NCBI RefSeq assembly: GCF_009617875.1
Contig: NZ_BLAV01000001.1
Coordinates: forward strand, 3,844,001-3,908,000
DNA: 64,000 bases
From: Prolixibacter sp. NT017
Lineage (GTDB): Bacteria; Bacteroidota; Bacteroidia; Bacteroidales; Prolixibacteraceae
Reading direction: 5' to 3'
Under the pieces are notes generated by a model that saw only the letters and a list, made by a program, of their open reading frames with translations, was not told where the DNA came from and did not search any database. This document shows positions 52,543-62,657 of this stretch, in pieces; within the stretch, counting starts at the first letter, position 1; every line of letters starts with the position of its first letter. A program made the translations under genes and the position numbers.

Positions 52543-55173
52543 TTATTTCAACGAGGTAAGGCGCTCTTCCAGGAGTTTGATTTTCTCCTCGGCATCGGCC
52601 TGCTTTTTGCGCTCGGTGGCTACCACCTGTTCTGGGGCTCCGTTCACAAAGCGCTCGTTGCCCAGCTTCTTCATTACCGAAGTAAGGAAGCCGCGGGTAT
52701 ATTTCAATTCTTCTTCAATCTTGGCTATCTCCTCTTCCACATTCACCAGGTCGCCCAGCGGAATATAGTATTCAGTCGATTTCACACGGAACGACAGCGC
52801 GCCGTCGACTTTCTCGTTCACCACCTCCAGCTCGCTGAGGTTCCCCATCTTCCTAAGCACCGCATCGAACACCGGAGAATAACCTTTTTCACCGGGATAA
52901 ACAGCTACTTTCAGTTCTTCCTTGTTGGCGATATTCTTCTCTTTGCGCACATTCCGAATGCCGGTTACCGCTTCTTCGATATTCACGAACTGCTCTACCA
53001 GCGAAGCATCGGCTTCAGCAACCGTTGGCCATTCTGCCATCATGATGGACTCGCCTTCTTTCCGCTCGCCCAGCAACTGCCAGATTTCTTCGGTGATAAA
53101 CGGCATGAACGGGTGCAACAGGCGCAGCATCTTGTCGAACAACGCTACCAACTCGTCGTAGGTCTGCTTGTCGATGGGCTGCTGATATGCCGGCTTCACG
53201 ATTTCGAGCAACCAACCCGAGAAGTCGTCGCGCATGGCCGTGTAGATGGTCATGAGTGCATCGCTCAGTCGGTACTTGCTGAAATGATCGTTCATAGTAG
53301 CAATCACTTCGTTCAGCTGAGCGTTGAACCAGTCGAGGCCCAGGCGCGCATGCTCCGGTTGTGGCAACGAGGCATCCACTTCCCAGCCATGTACCAGACG
53401 GAAAGAGTTCCAGATTTTCGAGCTGAAGTTCCTTCCCTGCTCGGTCAGCGATTCCTCGAAAAGGATATCGTTTCCGGCCGGTGAACAGAGCAACATACCC
53501 ACACGAACACCGTCGGCGCCGTATTTGGCAATCAGGTCCAGCGGGTCGGGCGAGTTCCCCAACGACTTCGACATCTTGCGGCGCAGCTTGTCGCGCACGA
53601 TACCGGTGAAATACACATTTTTGAACGGGAAAGTCCCGCGATATTCATATCCGGCAATGATCATACGGGCTACCCAGAAGAAGATAATCTCGGGAGCCGT
53701 TACCAAATCGTTCGTCGGGTAATAGTAATTAATCTCTTTGTTATCCGGGTCGCTAATGCCGTCAAACACGGATATTGGCCACAGCCACGATGAAGCCCAG
53801 GTATCAAGCACATCCTCGTCCTGATGCAGGTCGTCAATGGTCAAATCCATGCGACCAGTTGTTTCGCGGGCCAATTGCAATGCCTTCTCATCGGTTTCTG
53901 CTACCACAAAGCTTCCGTCTGCCAGATAATAAACCGGGATGCGATGTCCCCACCACAGCTGGCGTGAGATACACCAGTCTTTGATGTTCCCCATCCAGTG
54001 ACGGTACAGGTTTTTGAACTTGGGCGGGAAGAACTGCACATCGTCATTCTCCACAGCGTCTAAAGCCGGTTTGCCCAGCTCTTCCATTTTCAGGAACCAC
54101 TGTGCCGAGAGCTTCGGTTCAATCACCACGTCAGTACGCTCGGAGTAACCAACCTTGTTGGTGTAGTCTTCGACCTTTACCAGATTGCCGGCATCTTCCA
54201 GCATCGGGATAATTTGCTTACGCGCTTCAAAACGGTCGACACCAATCAGGAAGCCGGCTTCTTTGCTCAGCGTTCCGTCATCGTTGAAGGTATCAATCAC
54301 TTCGAGGTTGTGGCGCAACCCGATTTCATAGTCATTCACATCGTGTGCCGGGGTAATCTTCAAACAGCCGGTACCGAACTCCATATCCACGTATTCGTCC
54401 TGGATAATGGGAACACTGCGGTTCACCAGCGGCACCAACACACGTTTTCCGGCGAGGTGTTTGAAACGGCCATCGTTCGGGTTTACACACACCGCCGTAT
54501 CACCCAGAATGGTTTCCGGACGGGTGGTAGCTACCGTAACGAATTCACCGGGAACATCTTCAATTTTATAGCGAACGTAGTAAAGTTTCGATTGCTCTTC
54601 CTTGTGAATTACTTCCTCATCGGAAAGGGCAGTTTTGGCCGACGGGTCCCAGTTGACCATCCGCACTCCGCGGTAGATATAGCCTTTGTTGTACAAGTCG
54701 ACAAATACCTTGATAACCGACTCCGAACGTTTTTCATCCATGGTAAACGCGGTACGCTCCCAGTCGCACGAAGCGCCCAGCTTTTTCAACTGCTCCAGGA
54801 TGATGCCGCCATGTTTGTGCGTCCATTCCCAGGCATGTTCCAAAAAAGCGTCCCGAGTAAGGTCATCCTTTTTGATACCTTCTTCGCGTAGCTTGCCCAC
54901 CACTTTTGCTTCAGTGGCAATGGAAGCATGGTCGGTTCCCGGCACCCAGCAAGCGTTGTAGCCCTGCATCCGTGCACGGCGTACCAAAATATCCTGAATG
55001 GTATTGTTCAGCATGTGGCCCATGTGCAACACACCGGTCACGTTTGGCGGCGGGATGACGATGGTGTAAGGCTCCCGCTCATCGGGCTCCGAATGGAAAA
55101 AACCTTGTTCCATCCAGTACTGGTACCACTTGTCTTCAACTTCTACAGGATTGTACTTGCTTGGGATTTCCAT
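52543..55173 (-). CDS. valS: Valyl-tRNA synthetase
   Basis: 876 aa, typical length, from [13 protein letters not shown] (55173). The frame is open to 55344, but residues before 55173 are non-homologous and lie upstream of the -7 element. Signature motifs are HIGH as GVLHMGHML (H50-H53), the editing domain with [18 protein letters not shown] within [11 protein letters not shown] (about 531), and a C-terminal coiled coil ([16 protein letters not shown] ... [15 protein letters not shown]). It charges tRNA-Val. It stands alone with its own promoter and terminator. Confidence 0.98.
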   Translation of the reverse strand: MEIPSKYNPVEVEDKWYQYWMEQGFFHSEPDEREPYTIVIPPPNVTGVLHMGHMLNNTIQDILVRRARMQGYNACWVPGTDHASIATEAKVVGKLREEGIKKDDLTRDAFLEHAWEWTHKHGGIILEQLKKLGASCDWERTAFTMDEKRSESVIKVFVDLYNKGYIYRGVRMVNWDPSAKTALSDEEVIHKEEQSKLYYVRYKIEDVPGEFVTVATTRPETILGDTAVCVNPNDGRFKHLAGKRVLVPLVNRSVPIIQDEYVDMEFGTGCLKITPAHDVNDYEIGLRHNLEVIDTFNDDGTLSKEAGFLIGVDRFEARKQIIPMLEDAGNLVKVEDYTNKVGYSERTDVVIEPKLSAQWFLKMEELGKPALDAVENDDVQFFPPKFKNLYRHWMGNIKDWCISRQLWWGHRIPVYYLADGSFVVAETDEKALQLARETTGRMDLTIDDLHQDEDVLDTWASSWLWPISVFDGISDPDNKEINYYYPTNDLVTAPEIIFFWVARMIIAGYEYRGTFPFKNVYFTGIVRDKLRRKMSKSLGNSPDPLDLIAKYGADGVRVGMLLCSPAGNDILFEESLTEQGRNFSSKIWNSFRLVHGWEVDASLPQPEHARLGLDWFNAQLNEVIATMNDHFSKYRLSDALMTIYTAMRDDFSGWLLEIVKPAYQQPIDKQTYDELVALFDKMLRLLHPFMPFITEEIWQLLGERKEGESIMMAEWPTVAEADASLVEQFVNIEEAVTGIRNVRKEKNIANKEELKVAVYPGEKGYSPVFDAVLRKMGNLSELEVVNEKVDGALSFRVKSTEYYIPLGDLVNVEEEIAKIEEELKYTRGFLTSVMKKLGNERFVNGAPEQVVATERKKQADAEEKIKLLEERLTSLK

Positions 55174-55271
55174 GGTATATCTTTTCTTTTTTAATGTCTC
55201 GTTAATAGTCAACCAGCTTTCGCCGGAAGATGTTCGCAGGGCGAATTCCCTGAATATGATTTTAAAGGGTA

Positions 55272-55279
55272 CAAAAATA
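55272..55279 (-). promoter_or_regulatory. Putative -7 element for valS
   Basis: TATTTTTG on the minus strand, about 99 bp upstream of the chosen start; this supports the shorter start. Confidence 0.4.
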
Positions 55280-55592
55280 GAAAAAACGTCGCTGGTTTCC
55301 GTTGGATTCTGAGGGAAATTCAGTGGACAATTGGAAATGAACAAGGAGCAATGAGAAATATCCTGAACCCGGATTTTGGAATGACAATATTTTCAAAACC
55401 GAATACTAAGTATCAAACAGTTGATACTCTTTTTAGAAAACATAATTTTTGTTCACCTTACAAAATCGACCATTCACATACCAGATCCGTATGTTCGTCA
55501 AAAAGTTTTGAAAATCAGAAAGTAATTTTCTTTCTTAATCCATTAATAGATCAGCACTTATATCCTAACATTTTACCTAACACAACTAACCC

Positions 55593-55835
55593 ATGAAAAA
55601 TCTACTGGTTTATTATCTGTTCATCCTTTCCCCCTTTGCTTTGATGTTTTGGATGATTGAAAACGAATACAGTCTCGCGTTCGTCATTACTTTATTGTTT
55701 TATTCCACTATTTATCGTGGAGTAACCGATTATTTCCGACTAAAGGCTCGTGGATGCATCGGTCTGGAACTCCTGCGGCTTTTCGTTCCGTTCTATGGTC
55801 GGCGACGGTTTTTCAGAGACTTGTATTTTCGTTAA
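55593..55835 (+). CDS. Small two-helix membrane protein (80 aa)
   Basis: Not recognised. Two membrane helices (about 3-20 and 29-46) are followed by a basic tail RFFRDLYFR. The start ATG at 55593 lies after a 250-bp AT-rich stretch with no other gene. It precedes the lipocalin gene by 75 bp on the same strand; the two may share a message. Confidence 0.55.
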   Translation: MKNLLVYYLFILSPFALMFWMIENEYSLAFVITLLFYSTIYRGVTDYFRLKARGCIGLELLRLFVPFYGRRRFFRDLYFR

Positions 55836-55910
55836 CGCTTTATAACTAAACACGACTAAACTTTTCTCCTCTCCCATTCCTTTTATAGTTAAAACCAATC
55901 TTTTTTAGCT

Positions 55911-56468
55911 ATGCGTAAATGGATTGCCATTACCGGACTTTCGGCTGTCGCCGGATTGTTTTTTCTTTCCGGTTGTACCGGGAAAAAGGAACCACCTTAT
56001 GCGCCGGTCTCCGGCTTTGAACTCCAGCAATACCTGGGCAAGTGGTACGAAATTGCCCGACTACCCAACCGTTTCGAGAAAGACCTGGTGAATGTAACCG
56101 CGACCTATTCCTTGCGGGACGATGGCAAGGTGCGGGTGCAGAACGAAGGAGACAAACCGGACGGAAAACACAAAATGGCCATCGGGAAAGCTAAGCTGGC
56201 CGGAAACCCCGGTGAAGGGTACCTGCGGGTATCATTTTTCGGTCCCTTCTATGCCGACTACGTGATTGTGGCGTTGGACAAAGAACATTACCAATATGCG
56301 CTGGTCGCCAGTTCCGATAAGTATTTATGGATCTTATCGCGCACACCTCAACTGGATAAAAACCTATACGACAAACTATTGCAAAAAGCACAGCAGTTGG
56401 GTTTCGATACCTCGAAGTTGTACGTGGTTCCCCAGAAAGCTACTGAACAACAGGCGGACAAACAGTAA
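55911..56468 (+). CDS. blc: Lipocalin family lipoprotein
   Basis: 185 aa. The signal peptide leads to FLSGCTGKK (lipid C22). The lipocalin GxW motif is YLGKWYEIARLPNRFEKDL (G43, W45) and the later DYVIVALDKEHYQYALV and SRTPQLD match bacterial lipocalins. It binds lipids or small hydrophobic molecules in the envelope. The neighbours are small membrane proteins; no dedicated partner is seen. Confidence 0.9.
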   Translation: MRKWIAITGLSAVAGLFFLSGCTGKKEPPYAPVSGFELQQYLGKWYEIARLPNRFEKDLVNVTATYSLRDDGKVRVQNEGDKPDGKHKMAIGKAKLAGNPGEGYLRVSFFGPFYADYVIVALDKEHYQYALVASSDKYLWILSRTPQLDKNLYDKLLQKAQQLGFDTSKLYVVPQKATEQQADKQ

Positions 56469-56553
56469 TTTGCGAACGATTTTTTGCTTTATTTGTTTAC
56501 ACACCCGGAAGAATTATTCGGGAAGGTTCAAACCTTAATTAAAAACTTTCATT

Positions 56554-56778
56554 ATGAAAAAAAACATGGGAAACACTGACCGGATCATCCGCGTCCTTCT
56601 CGCCATTGTATTTGTTGCCCTTTATTATGCGGGCATTATTACCGGAATAATTGGCATTATTCTGCTCATCCTGGCGGCTATCTTTGTGCTCACCAGCCTG
56701 GTCAGTTTCTGCCCGCTCTACGCACCTTTCGGCATCAAAACATTCTGTGCGCCGAAAGAGGATGCCCCCAAAGAGTAA
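56554..56778 (+). CDS. DUF2892-family inner-membrane protein (74 aa)
   Basis: Starts MKKNMGNTDRIIRVLLAI. Two membrane helices separated by a short GIITG turn make the typical YgaP/DUF2892 hairpin. The C-terminal SFCPLYAPFGIKTFC contains the two cysteines often seen in the family. Function is unknown. It is 85 bp after the lipocalin gene and precedes a terminator. Confidence 0.82.
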   Translation: MKKNMGNTDRIIRVLLAIVFVALYYAGIITGIIGIILLILAAIFVLTSLVSFCPLYAPFGIKTFCAPKEDAPKE

Positions 56779-56837
56779 CGGGAATTCTTTTTCAATACCT
56801 TGATGACGACAAAATTTACAGGTTAATATCCACACGG

Positions 56838-56886
56838 AACAGCCGGCTTCATCGGAATCATTTTCCGAATGAGCCGGTTGTTTTTA
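56838..56886 (+). terminator. Terminator after the DUF2892 gene
   Basis: AACAGCCGGCTTCATCGGAA pairs with TTCCGAATGAGCCGGTTG, followed by TTTTTATTT. Confidence 0.8.
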
Positions 56887-56941
56887 TTTCAGATGTGTAT
56901 ATTCGCATTAGTAAGTTTCATTTCTGCCGAAAAAAGACCAT

Positions 56942-58099
56942 ATGCCTTTTTATTCCATCTTTCGGTTTTTCTATTTACTGGGAACCGTCAATGCACTCTT
57001 CTTTGCGTTTCTGATTTTTTCCCGGAGCAACCGGAAACGCTCTGATGTCATTCTGGGAGTCTGGCTGGTATTCCTGTCGTTGCAGCTTGTCATTCCCTTT
57101 ATTTACATGAGCAACATCAAAGCGTTGGGATACATGATTGGTTACGAATCAACGCTACTTGCATTACATCCTATTTTTCTGTACAACTACGCCCTAACGC
57201 TGACCAACGAAAAGCGAAAGCTAAAATCCATCCTGCTCAGTTTCATCCCGGCCCTGATGGTTGCTCTCTCCATGGTGGGGTTTGTCGAAATGTCTTCTAC
57301 TGAGAAGTTCAACATGGTGACCAAAGAAACACTACCGCCGTTAAGTGTGTTCCCTTCTTTTATTCTGTCAATGACAGTTATCGTCTGGTTTATGGTAGCA
57401 GCCTTCAGGGTACTGAAAAAACACAAAAAACAAATTCTACAGGTTTACTCCTACCGGGATGACGTTGATCTACTCTGGCTCCGACGACTGACCGTTTCCT
57501 TTGCCATTATTCTGGCATCTGACCTGGCATTGGGCATCCTTTTCATTTTCATTAATGTTCCAATGCCTTTTGCCGATTTCTTTTTCTATACGATGCTGAC
57601 CATCTTCATCTTCCTGTTAGGATACTTTGGTTATCAGCAAGGAAATATTTTCAGGTTCGAACCACTTAATATCGCCCGGGAGGCTCACGAGAGTCATGCC
57701 AAGGAAGAATCGCATGACCAGAAAGCAGAAATTCCTGTAATCAACGAAGCGGATGCCCAAAAACTGAGTGCGCTGATGAAAGAAGAACAACCATTCCTGG
57801 AAAGCTCGCTCACTATTAACGACCTTTCGCGGATGATGGACATGCCGCCCCACCAGTTGTCACGGGTCATCAACCGCCATTTCGGAAAGAATTTCTTCGA
57901 GTATGTGAACCAGTATCGTATCGAATATTTCAAACGGTTGGCCGTCGATCCCAAATACCAGCACTACTCACTGCTTGGCTTGGGGCTGGAATGCGGGTTC
58001 AATTCCAAGTCATCTTTCAACCGGGTTTTCAAAGAGCATACGGGACTCACACCAGGTGCTGTGCGAAAACAAGCCGAAGCAGAAACCGTGTCTCAATAA
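56942..58099 (+). CDS. AraC-family transcriptional regulator with N-terminal membrane domain
   Basis: 385 aa. The N-terminal ~230 residues contain about seven membrane helices (FFYLLGTVNALFFAFLIF and following), a sensor type common in Bacteroidota. The C-terminal ~110 residues are an AraC DNA-binding domain with FLESSLTINDLSRMMDMPPHQLSRVINRHFGKNFFEYVNQYRIEYFKRL and a second helix-turn-helix GLECGFNSKSSFNRVFKEHTGLTPGAVR. It probably senses a membrane or extracellular signal; target genes are unknown. The next gene, a GNAT-type protein, is a possible target. Confidence 0.88.
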   Translation: MPFYSIFRFFYLLGTVNALFFAFLIFSRSNRKRSDVILGVWLVFLSLQLVIPFIYMSNIKALGYMIGYESTLLALHPIFLYNYALTLTNEKRKLKSILLSFIPALMVALSMVGFVEMSSTEKFNMVTKETLPPLSVFPSFILSMTVIVWFMVAAFRVLKKHKKQILQVYSYRDDVDLLWLRRLTVSFAIILASDLALGILFIFINVPMPFADFFFYTMLTIFIFLLGYFGYQQGNIFRFEPLNIAREAHESHAKEESHDQKAEIPVINEADAQKLSALMKEEQPFLESSLTINDLSRMMDMPPHQLSRVINRHFGKNFFEYVNQYRIEYFKRLAVDPKYQHYSLLGLGLECGFNSKSSFNRVFKEHTGLTPGAVRKQAEAETVSQ

Positions 58100-58248
58100 A
58101 CTGGGACTTCACTTCCTCGCTCTTCTCTTTATCAGCACCTTCCAGCACGTCTCATCCCGGCTCATGTCCCGATTTCGGAATATGAGACGCTCACTCTACG
58201 CTCGCATGGTAGTTTTGTTTCATCAGTTTTCAGCAAACAAAAACACCC

Positions 58249-58773
58249 ATGAAATCCGAAACATTAACGAAAGAAAAAATAGTCGTCACTCATACGACAG
58301 ATGCCGATAGGAAAGCTATCAAAAAACTCTACCACGATAAATATTCCGACGGCATTGTCCCTGAATTGAGCGAAGAATTATTCCCCGGCGAACTTTCCTT
58401 CATCTCGCGCTCCGATGGAGAAGTTAACGGACATCTTCAACTTATTCCCCTGCAGGAAACCGGGAAACAATTATCAAATGTTCTGCTAATCGGTCACATG
58501 GTTCTTCCCGTAGGGAAAGAAGGTAAGGCTTTGCTACAGGAAGCTTCAATGTGCGCATGGGAACTGGGCTACAAAGCTATCGTCACTTTTGAAGACCAGG
58601 GAGAACTAATGGAAGCCGGCTTTTATGAATTTGACTCCCCTGTTTTCAGTAACCTAAATGATAATACGCCGGTGTATGGTTATGATCTTTCCTGGAAAGG
58701 AACGGAAAAGATTGAAAGAAACCTGGTGTTCCCGCATGTGCGGTTTTATCTGTCGCTACGCAGCCAGTCGTAA
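58249..58773 (+). CDS. GNAT-fold acetyltransferase-like protein
   Basis: 174 aa. The GNAT pattern is visible: an N-terminal helix with DADRKAIKKLYHDKYSDG, strands around LSFISRSDGEVNGHLQL, the acetyl-CoA region LIGHMVLPVGKEGKALLQEASMCAWELGYKAIV (about 80-112), and a late strand FYEFDSPVFSNLNDNTPVYGYDL. The last-strand residues resemble YhbS-type enzymes. The substrate is unknown. It is 149 bp downstream of the AraC gene and followed by a hairpin terminator. Confidence 0.75.
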   Translation: MKSETLTKEKIVVTHTTDADRKAIKKLYHDKYSDGIVPELSEELFPGELSFISRSDGEVNGHLQLIPLQETGKQLSNVLLIGHMVLPVGKEGKALLQEASMCAWELGYKAIVTFEDQGELMEAGFYEFDSPVFSNLNDNTPVYGYDLSWKGTEKIERNLVFPHVRFYLSLRSQS

Positions 58774-58803
58774 AAAAAGCCTGACAACGTGGCCAGGCTT
58801 TTC
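58772..58803 (+). terminator. Terminator between the acetyltransferase and carboxylase genes
   Basis: GCCTG-ACAACGTGGC-CAGGC followed by TTTTCTC; on the opposite strand it has a T-run of seven, so it can serve both converging genes. Confidence 0.75.
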
Positions 58804-58823
58804 TCATCAATTAACTTCACTAT

Positions 58824-60362
58824 CTATAACGGAATGTTTCCGTGCTTTTTGGGCGGATTGGTTTCGCTCTTGTTTTTGGTCATCTCCAATGCCATAATCA
58901 CCTTCTTACGGGTGTCTTTCGGCATGATGATCTCATCGATATAACCGAGCTCGGCTGCACGATACGGATTAGCGAAATTGTCACGGTAGTCATCTACGCG
59001 CTTCGCTTTCGACTCATCATCCTTATCATTCCGGAAAATGATATTCACGGCACCTTCCGGTCCCATTACCGCAATCTCGGCAGTAGGCCATGCCATGTTC
59101 ATGTCAGCAGCCAAATGCTTGCTGGCCATCACATCGTAAGCACCTCCATAAGCTTTCCGGGTAATTACCGTAATTTTTGGAACAGTAGCCTCAGCATAGG
59201 CATACAGCAACTTGGCTCCGTGACGAATGATACCGCCAAACTCCTGGGTTGTTCCCGGAAGGAATCCCGGCACATCCACGAAAGTAACCAACGGAATATT
59301 GAACGAGTCGCAGAAACGAACAAAACGGGCACCTTTCACCGACGAATCAATGTCCAGCACTCCTGCGAGGTGATCGGGCTGATTAGCCACAACGCCTACC
59401 GTACGTCCACCCATGCGGGCAAATCCGACTGTAATGTTCTGCGCAAAATGTGGCATCACTTCGAAGAAGTGGTTATCGTCGACAACCGAACGAATAATAG
59501 TGTGCATATCGTACGGCTTGTTCGGATCCGGCGGAACAATAGTCTGCAACTGCTCGTCCTCCCGCTCTACATCGTCGGTACACGGGATGACCGGCGGATC
59601 TTCCATGTTATTTGATGGCAGATAACTCAGCAATTCCCGAATCATCATCAGGGTTTGCTCGTCATCTTGTCCGAGGAAATGAGCCACACCACTTTTTGCG
59701 TTGTGCGTCATTGCACCACCGAGCTGCTCTTTGGTCACCTCTTCATGAGTCACGGTTTTCACCACTTCCGGTCCGGTTACGAACATGTAACTGGTATCCT
59801 TTACCATGAAGATAAAATCGGTCAGTGCGGGTGAATATACAGCCCCTCCGGCACATGGTCCCATGATGGATGAAATCTGCGGAACAACACCCGAAGCTTT
59901 TACGTTCAACCAGAAAATATCCGCATAACCAGCCAGGCTTCGTACACCTTCCTGAATACGGGCACCCCCCGAGTCGTTCAACCCGATGATTGGAGCTCCC
60001 ATTTTCATCGCCAGTTGCGTTACCTTGACGATTTTATCGGCATTGGTCCGACTCAGCGAACCACCAAAAACGGTGAAATCCTGCGCAAATACATACACCA
60101 GACGTCCGTCTACTTTTCCGTAACCAGACACTACACCATCACCCGGGATTTTATTCTCATCCATCCCAAAATTGGTGCAGCTGTGTGTGACTATTTTATC
60201 CAGTTCGACAAATGTTCCTTTGTCGAGAAAAACATCAATACGTTCACGGGCGGTCAGTTTCCCGCCGTCGTGCTGTTTGGCAATTCGAGCCTCGCCACCA
60301 CCGGCTTCGGCCGCTTTGTTTTTATCTTCAAAAATCCGGTACTTATCTTCAAGTTTCTGCAT
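58824..60362 (-). CDS. Acyl-CoA carboxylase, carboxyltransferase subunit (PccB-type)
   Basis: 512 aa, the length of propionyl/methylmalonyl-CoA carboxyltransferase beta subunits. It keeps the family's two crotonase-like halves: [51 protein letters not shown] and [17 protein letters not shown] in the first, VIPCTDDV at the join, and [29 protein letters not shown] with [15 protein letters not shown] in the second. It transfers CO2 from carboxybiotin to propionyl-CoA or a similar acyl-CoA, or the reverse. It is last in the operon after the biotin carrier and carboxylase genes. Confidence 0.93.
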   Translation of the reverse strand: MQKLEDKYRIFEDKNKAAEAGGGEARIAKQHDGGKLTARERIDVFLDKGTFVELDKIVTHSCTNFGMDENKIPGDGVVSGYGKVDGRLVYVFAQDFTVFGGSLSRTNADKIVKVTQLAMKMGAPIIGLNDSGGARIQEGVRSLAGYADIFWLNVKASGVVPQISSIMGPCAGGAVYSPALTDFIFMVKDTSYMFVTGPEVVKTVTHEEVTKEQLGGAMTHNAKSGVAHFLGQDDEQTLMMIRELLSYLPSNNMEDPPVIPCTDDVEREDEQLQTIVPPDPNKPYDMHTIIRSVVDDNHFFEVMPHFAQNITVGFARMGGRTVGVVANQPDHLAGVLDIDSSVKGARFVRFCDSFNIPLVTFVDVPGFLPGTTQEFGGIIRHGAKLLYAYAEATVPKITVITRKAYGGAYDVMASKHLAADMNMAWPTAEIAVMGPEGAVNIIFRNDKDDESKAKRVDDYRDNFANPYRAAELGYIDEIIMPKDTRKKVIMALEMTKNKSETNPPKKHGNIPL

Positions 60363-60380
60363 GAAATCTCTATTTAAAGG

Positions 60381-60899
60381 TCAATCTTCAAGGGATTCCA
60401 ATTCAACCAGCGGTTGATGCCCCTCGATGGTGTCCCCTTCGTTTACCAAAATCTTTTTCACGGTTCCATGGAAAGCACTCTTGTATTCGCTTTCCATTTT
60501 CATGGCCGATATGGTGATGACCGTTTGGCCAGCTTCCACTTCTTCCCCTTCTTTCACAGGAATACGAACCACTTTCCCAGGCATGGGGGTGGTAATCACA
60601 TTACCGGCTGATGCCAGATCACCTTTCGTATTGTTTCTGTAACGGGTGAGCGCATCAATCACCTCTACCTCGTACTGACTGGTAAGGGTTTTTACGCTGT
60701 AGTGGTTGGCTTTGCCTACCTCGATCATTTCCATGTTGGTCGACTTGCCGTTGTGAAGCACGGAATAAATCCCCGGCTCAACACGAACCACGTCAAATTC
60801 ATATTCGCGACCGTCGATGAGTGCCCGGTATTTGGAGCCTTCCTTACCCAGCAGCTCTACGTTCGCTGTACGCGAATTGATTCTTACTTCGTTCTGCAT
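60381..60899 (-). CDS. Biotin carboxyl carrier protein subunit
   Basis: 172 aa. The C-terminal biotinyl domain has the SAMKMESEY motif with biotinylated K134 and the preceding PMPGKVVRIPVKEGEEV. The N-terminal ~90 residues (VELLGKEGSKYRALIDGREYEFDVVRVEPGIYSVLHN) form the acceptor-like domain seen in this carboxylase type. It carries the carboxyl group between the neighbouring biotin carboxylase and carboxyltransferase. It is 14 bp after accC and 18 bp before the PccB-type gene. Confidence 0.93.
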   Translation of the reverse strand: MQNEVRINSRTANVELLGKEGSKYRALIDGREYEFDVVRVEPGIYSVLHNGKSTNMEMIEVGKANHYSVKTLTSQYEVEVIDALTRYRNNTKGDLASAGNVITTPMPGKVVRIPVKEGEEVEAGQTVITISAMKMESEYKSAFHGTVKKILVNEGDTIEGHQPLVELESLED

Positions 60900-60913
60900 A
60901 ATTCAATGGTTGA

Positions 60914-62428
60914 TTAAAGTCGGAGTACACTTTTACGTCGTGCAAATTCTTTCCAGGGAGATGATTCATTTTTACCGTTTTCGGTCGGTTCCGAAACCAG
61001 TTTCTTCATCTTCTCGGTGTAGTCGAGATAGGCAATAAATAGTGCCATATCCTCACACTCCTGGTTACAATCGGATGGTATCTCCATTACCTCCGGATTC
61101 TTCTCGATGAAATGAGTGTCGTAATTACCGGACGCAAAATCTTCCGCTTCCATAATTCTTTTCAGGAATGGAATGGTGTTTTTCACACCGCTGATTTTGT
61201 ATTCGTACAACGCCCTTTTCATCCGTTCGATAGCCTCGCCGCGGGTTTGCGCCCACACGATCAGCTTGGAGATCATCGGATCGTAATAAATCGGGATTTC
61301 ATAACCTTCGTACACATAACCATCGGTACGTACGCCCAATCCAAGCGGTTCAGTGATGTGCTTAATCAGACCAGGACTCGGCATGAAGTTATTCTTCGGA
61401 TCTTCTGCATAAATCCGGCATTCGATGGCATGTCCGGTTTGGGTAAGTTCTTCCTGTTTGAAAGGCAGCTCTTCGCCATTGGCGACCATAATCTGCACTT
61501 TCACCAGGTCAACACCGGTTACCCTTTCGGTAATGGGATGTTCTACCTGCAAACGGGTATTCATTTCCAGGAAATAGAAATTATGGTCGTTATCGACCAA
61601 AAACTCTACCGTACCGGCTCCTACGTAATTCACCGACTGGGCTGCGGCAACAGCCTGTTCACCCATTTGGGCACGCAATTCAGGTGTCATCAATGGCGAC
61701 GGTGTTTCTTCAATTACTTTCTGGTGACGGCGCTGTACGGAACATTCGCGCTCGAAAAGATGAACGGTATTGCCGTGTTCATCAGCCATCACCTGGAACT
61801 CGATATGGTGAGGCGACTCGATGTATTTTTCCATATACACCACGTCGTTGCCAAAGGCGCTGCCGGCTTCGGAACGAGCCCGCCGGTAGGAACTTACCAG
61901 TTCACTTTCCTCCCTTACGAGGCGCATACCTTTACCACCACCGCCAGCCGATGCTTTGATCATGATTGGATATCCAATCGAATCTGCTGTCTCTTTTAAT
62001 TTGTCTTCGTCTTCAATAAGATCACGGGTTCCGGGAACAACCGAAACGCCCGCGTCCATCATGATTTTCCGTGCAGTCAGCTTATCGCCCATTGCCAAAA
62101 TGGCGTCCGGAGAAGGACCGATAAAAATCAGCCCGGCTTCTGCTACCCGACGTGCAAACTCCGCATTCTCGGAAAGAAATCCGTAACCCGGATGAATTGC
62201 GTCGGCTCCTGATTTCACTGCCGCATCCATAATCTTGTCGATGTTCAAATAACTCTCAGACGATGGAGACGGTCCGATAAAACAGGCCTCGTCGGCATAA
62301 CGAACATGCATGGCACTGCGGTCGGCCTCTGAAAATACTGCCACACTCTGAATTCCCATCTCGCGACAGGAACGCATCACCCGCACCGCAATTTCACCAC
62401 GGTTCGCAACCAAAATTTTTCGGATCAT
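60914..62428 (-). CDS. Biotin carboxylase subunit of an acyl-CoA carboxylase
   Basis: 504 aa. The biotin carboxylase core (about 1-450) is complete: RKILVANRGEIAVRVMRS, GYGFLSENAEFA, the glycine-rich ATP loop KASAGGGGKGMRLV, EFQVMADEHGN, and FLEMNTRLQVEHPITE with catalytic residues. A ~55-residue C-terminal extension (EIPSDCNQECEDMALFIAYLDYTEKMKKL) is longer than E. coli AccC. It carboxylates biotin with bicarbonate and ATP. It is first in the three-gene operon with the carrier and the carboxyltransferase, so the complex is probably propionyl-CoA/methylmalonyl-CoA type. Confidence 0.92.
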   Translation of the reverse strand: MIRKILVANRGEIAVRVMRSCREMGIQSVAVFSEADRSAMHVRYADEACFIGPSPSSESYLNIDKIMDAAVKSGADAIHPGYGFLSENAEFARRVAEAGLIFIGPSPDAILAMGDKLTARKIMMDAGVSVVPGTRDLIEDEDKLKETADSIGYPIMIKASAGGGGKGMRLVREESELVSSYRRARSEAGSAFGNDVVYMEKYIESPHHIEFQVMADEHGNTVHLFERECSVQRRHQKVIEETPSPLMTPELRAQMGEQAVAAAQSVNYVGAGTVEFLVDNDHNFYFLEMNTRLQVEHPITERVTGVDLVKVQIMVANGEELPFKQEELTQTGHAIECRIYAEDPKNNFMPSPGLIKHITEPLGLGVRTDGYVYEGYEIPIYYDPMISKLIVWAQTRGEAIERMKRALYEYKISGVKNTIPFLKRIMEAEDFASGNYDTHFIEKNPEVMEIPSDCNQECEDMALFIAYLDYTEKMKKLVSEPTENGKNESSPWKEFARRKSVLRL

Positions 62429-62607
62429 AAGAACTTTTGATTATTAAATTCGGACTAAATTATAGTTTGCCATTGAGTTTTCAAAATATGTTAATAAATT
62501 AATATTTTCGAACATTTTGTTATAAAATCTGAATTTCGTATTGACAAACCTTCAGGGTTAACAATCAAAACCGAAAAATGCTTAAAAGAATTTTTCCGGC
62601 ATAAACG

Positions 62608-62637
62608 AAAAAACCCCACAGATTACTCTGCGGGGTT
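62608..62637 (-). terminator. Terminator of the GH3 gene
   Basis: Minus-strand AACCCCGCAGA-GTAA-TCTGTGGGGTT followed by a T-run. Confidence 0.85.
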
Positions 62638-62657
62638 CAGGCTATGTTAAATTCAGT

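Noticed and set aside
55174..55344. N-terminal extension of ValS
   Set aside because: Residues before MEIPSKYNP are unlike the family and the proposed promoter lies inside them.
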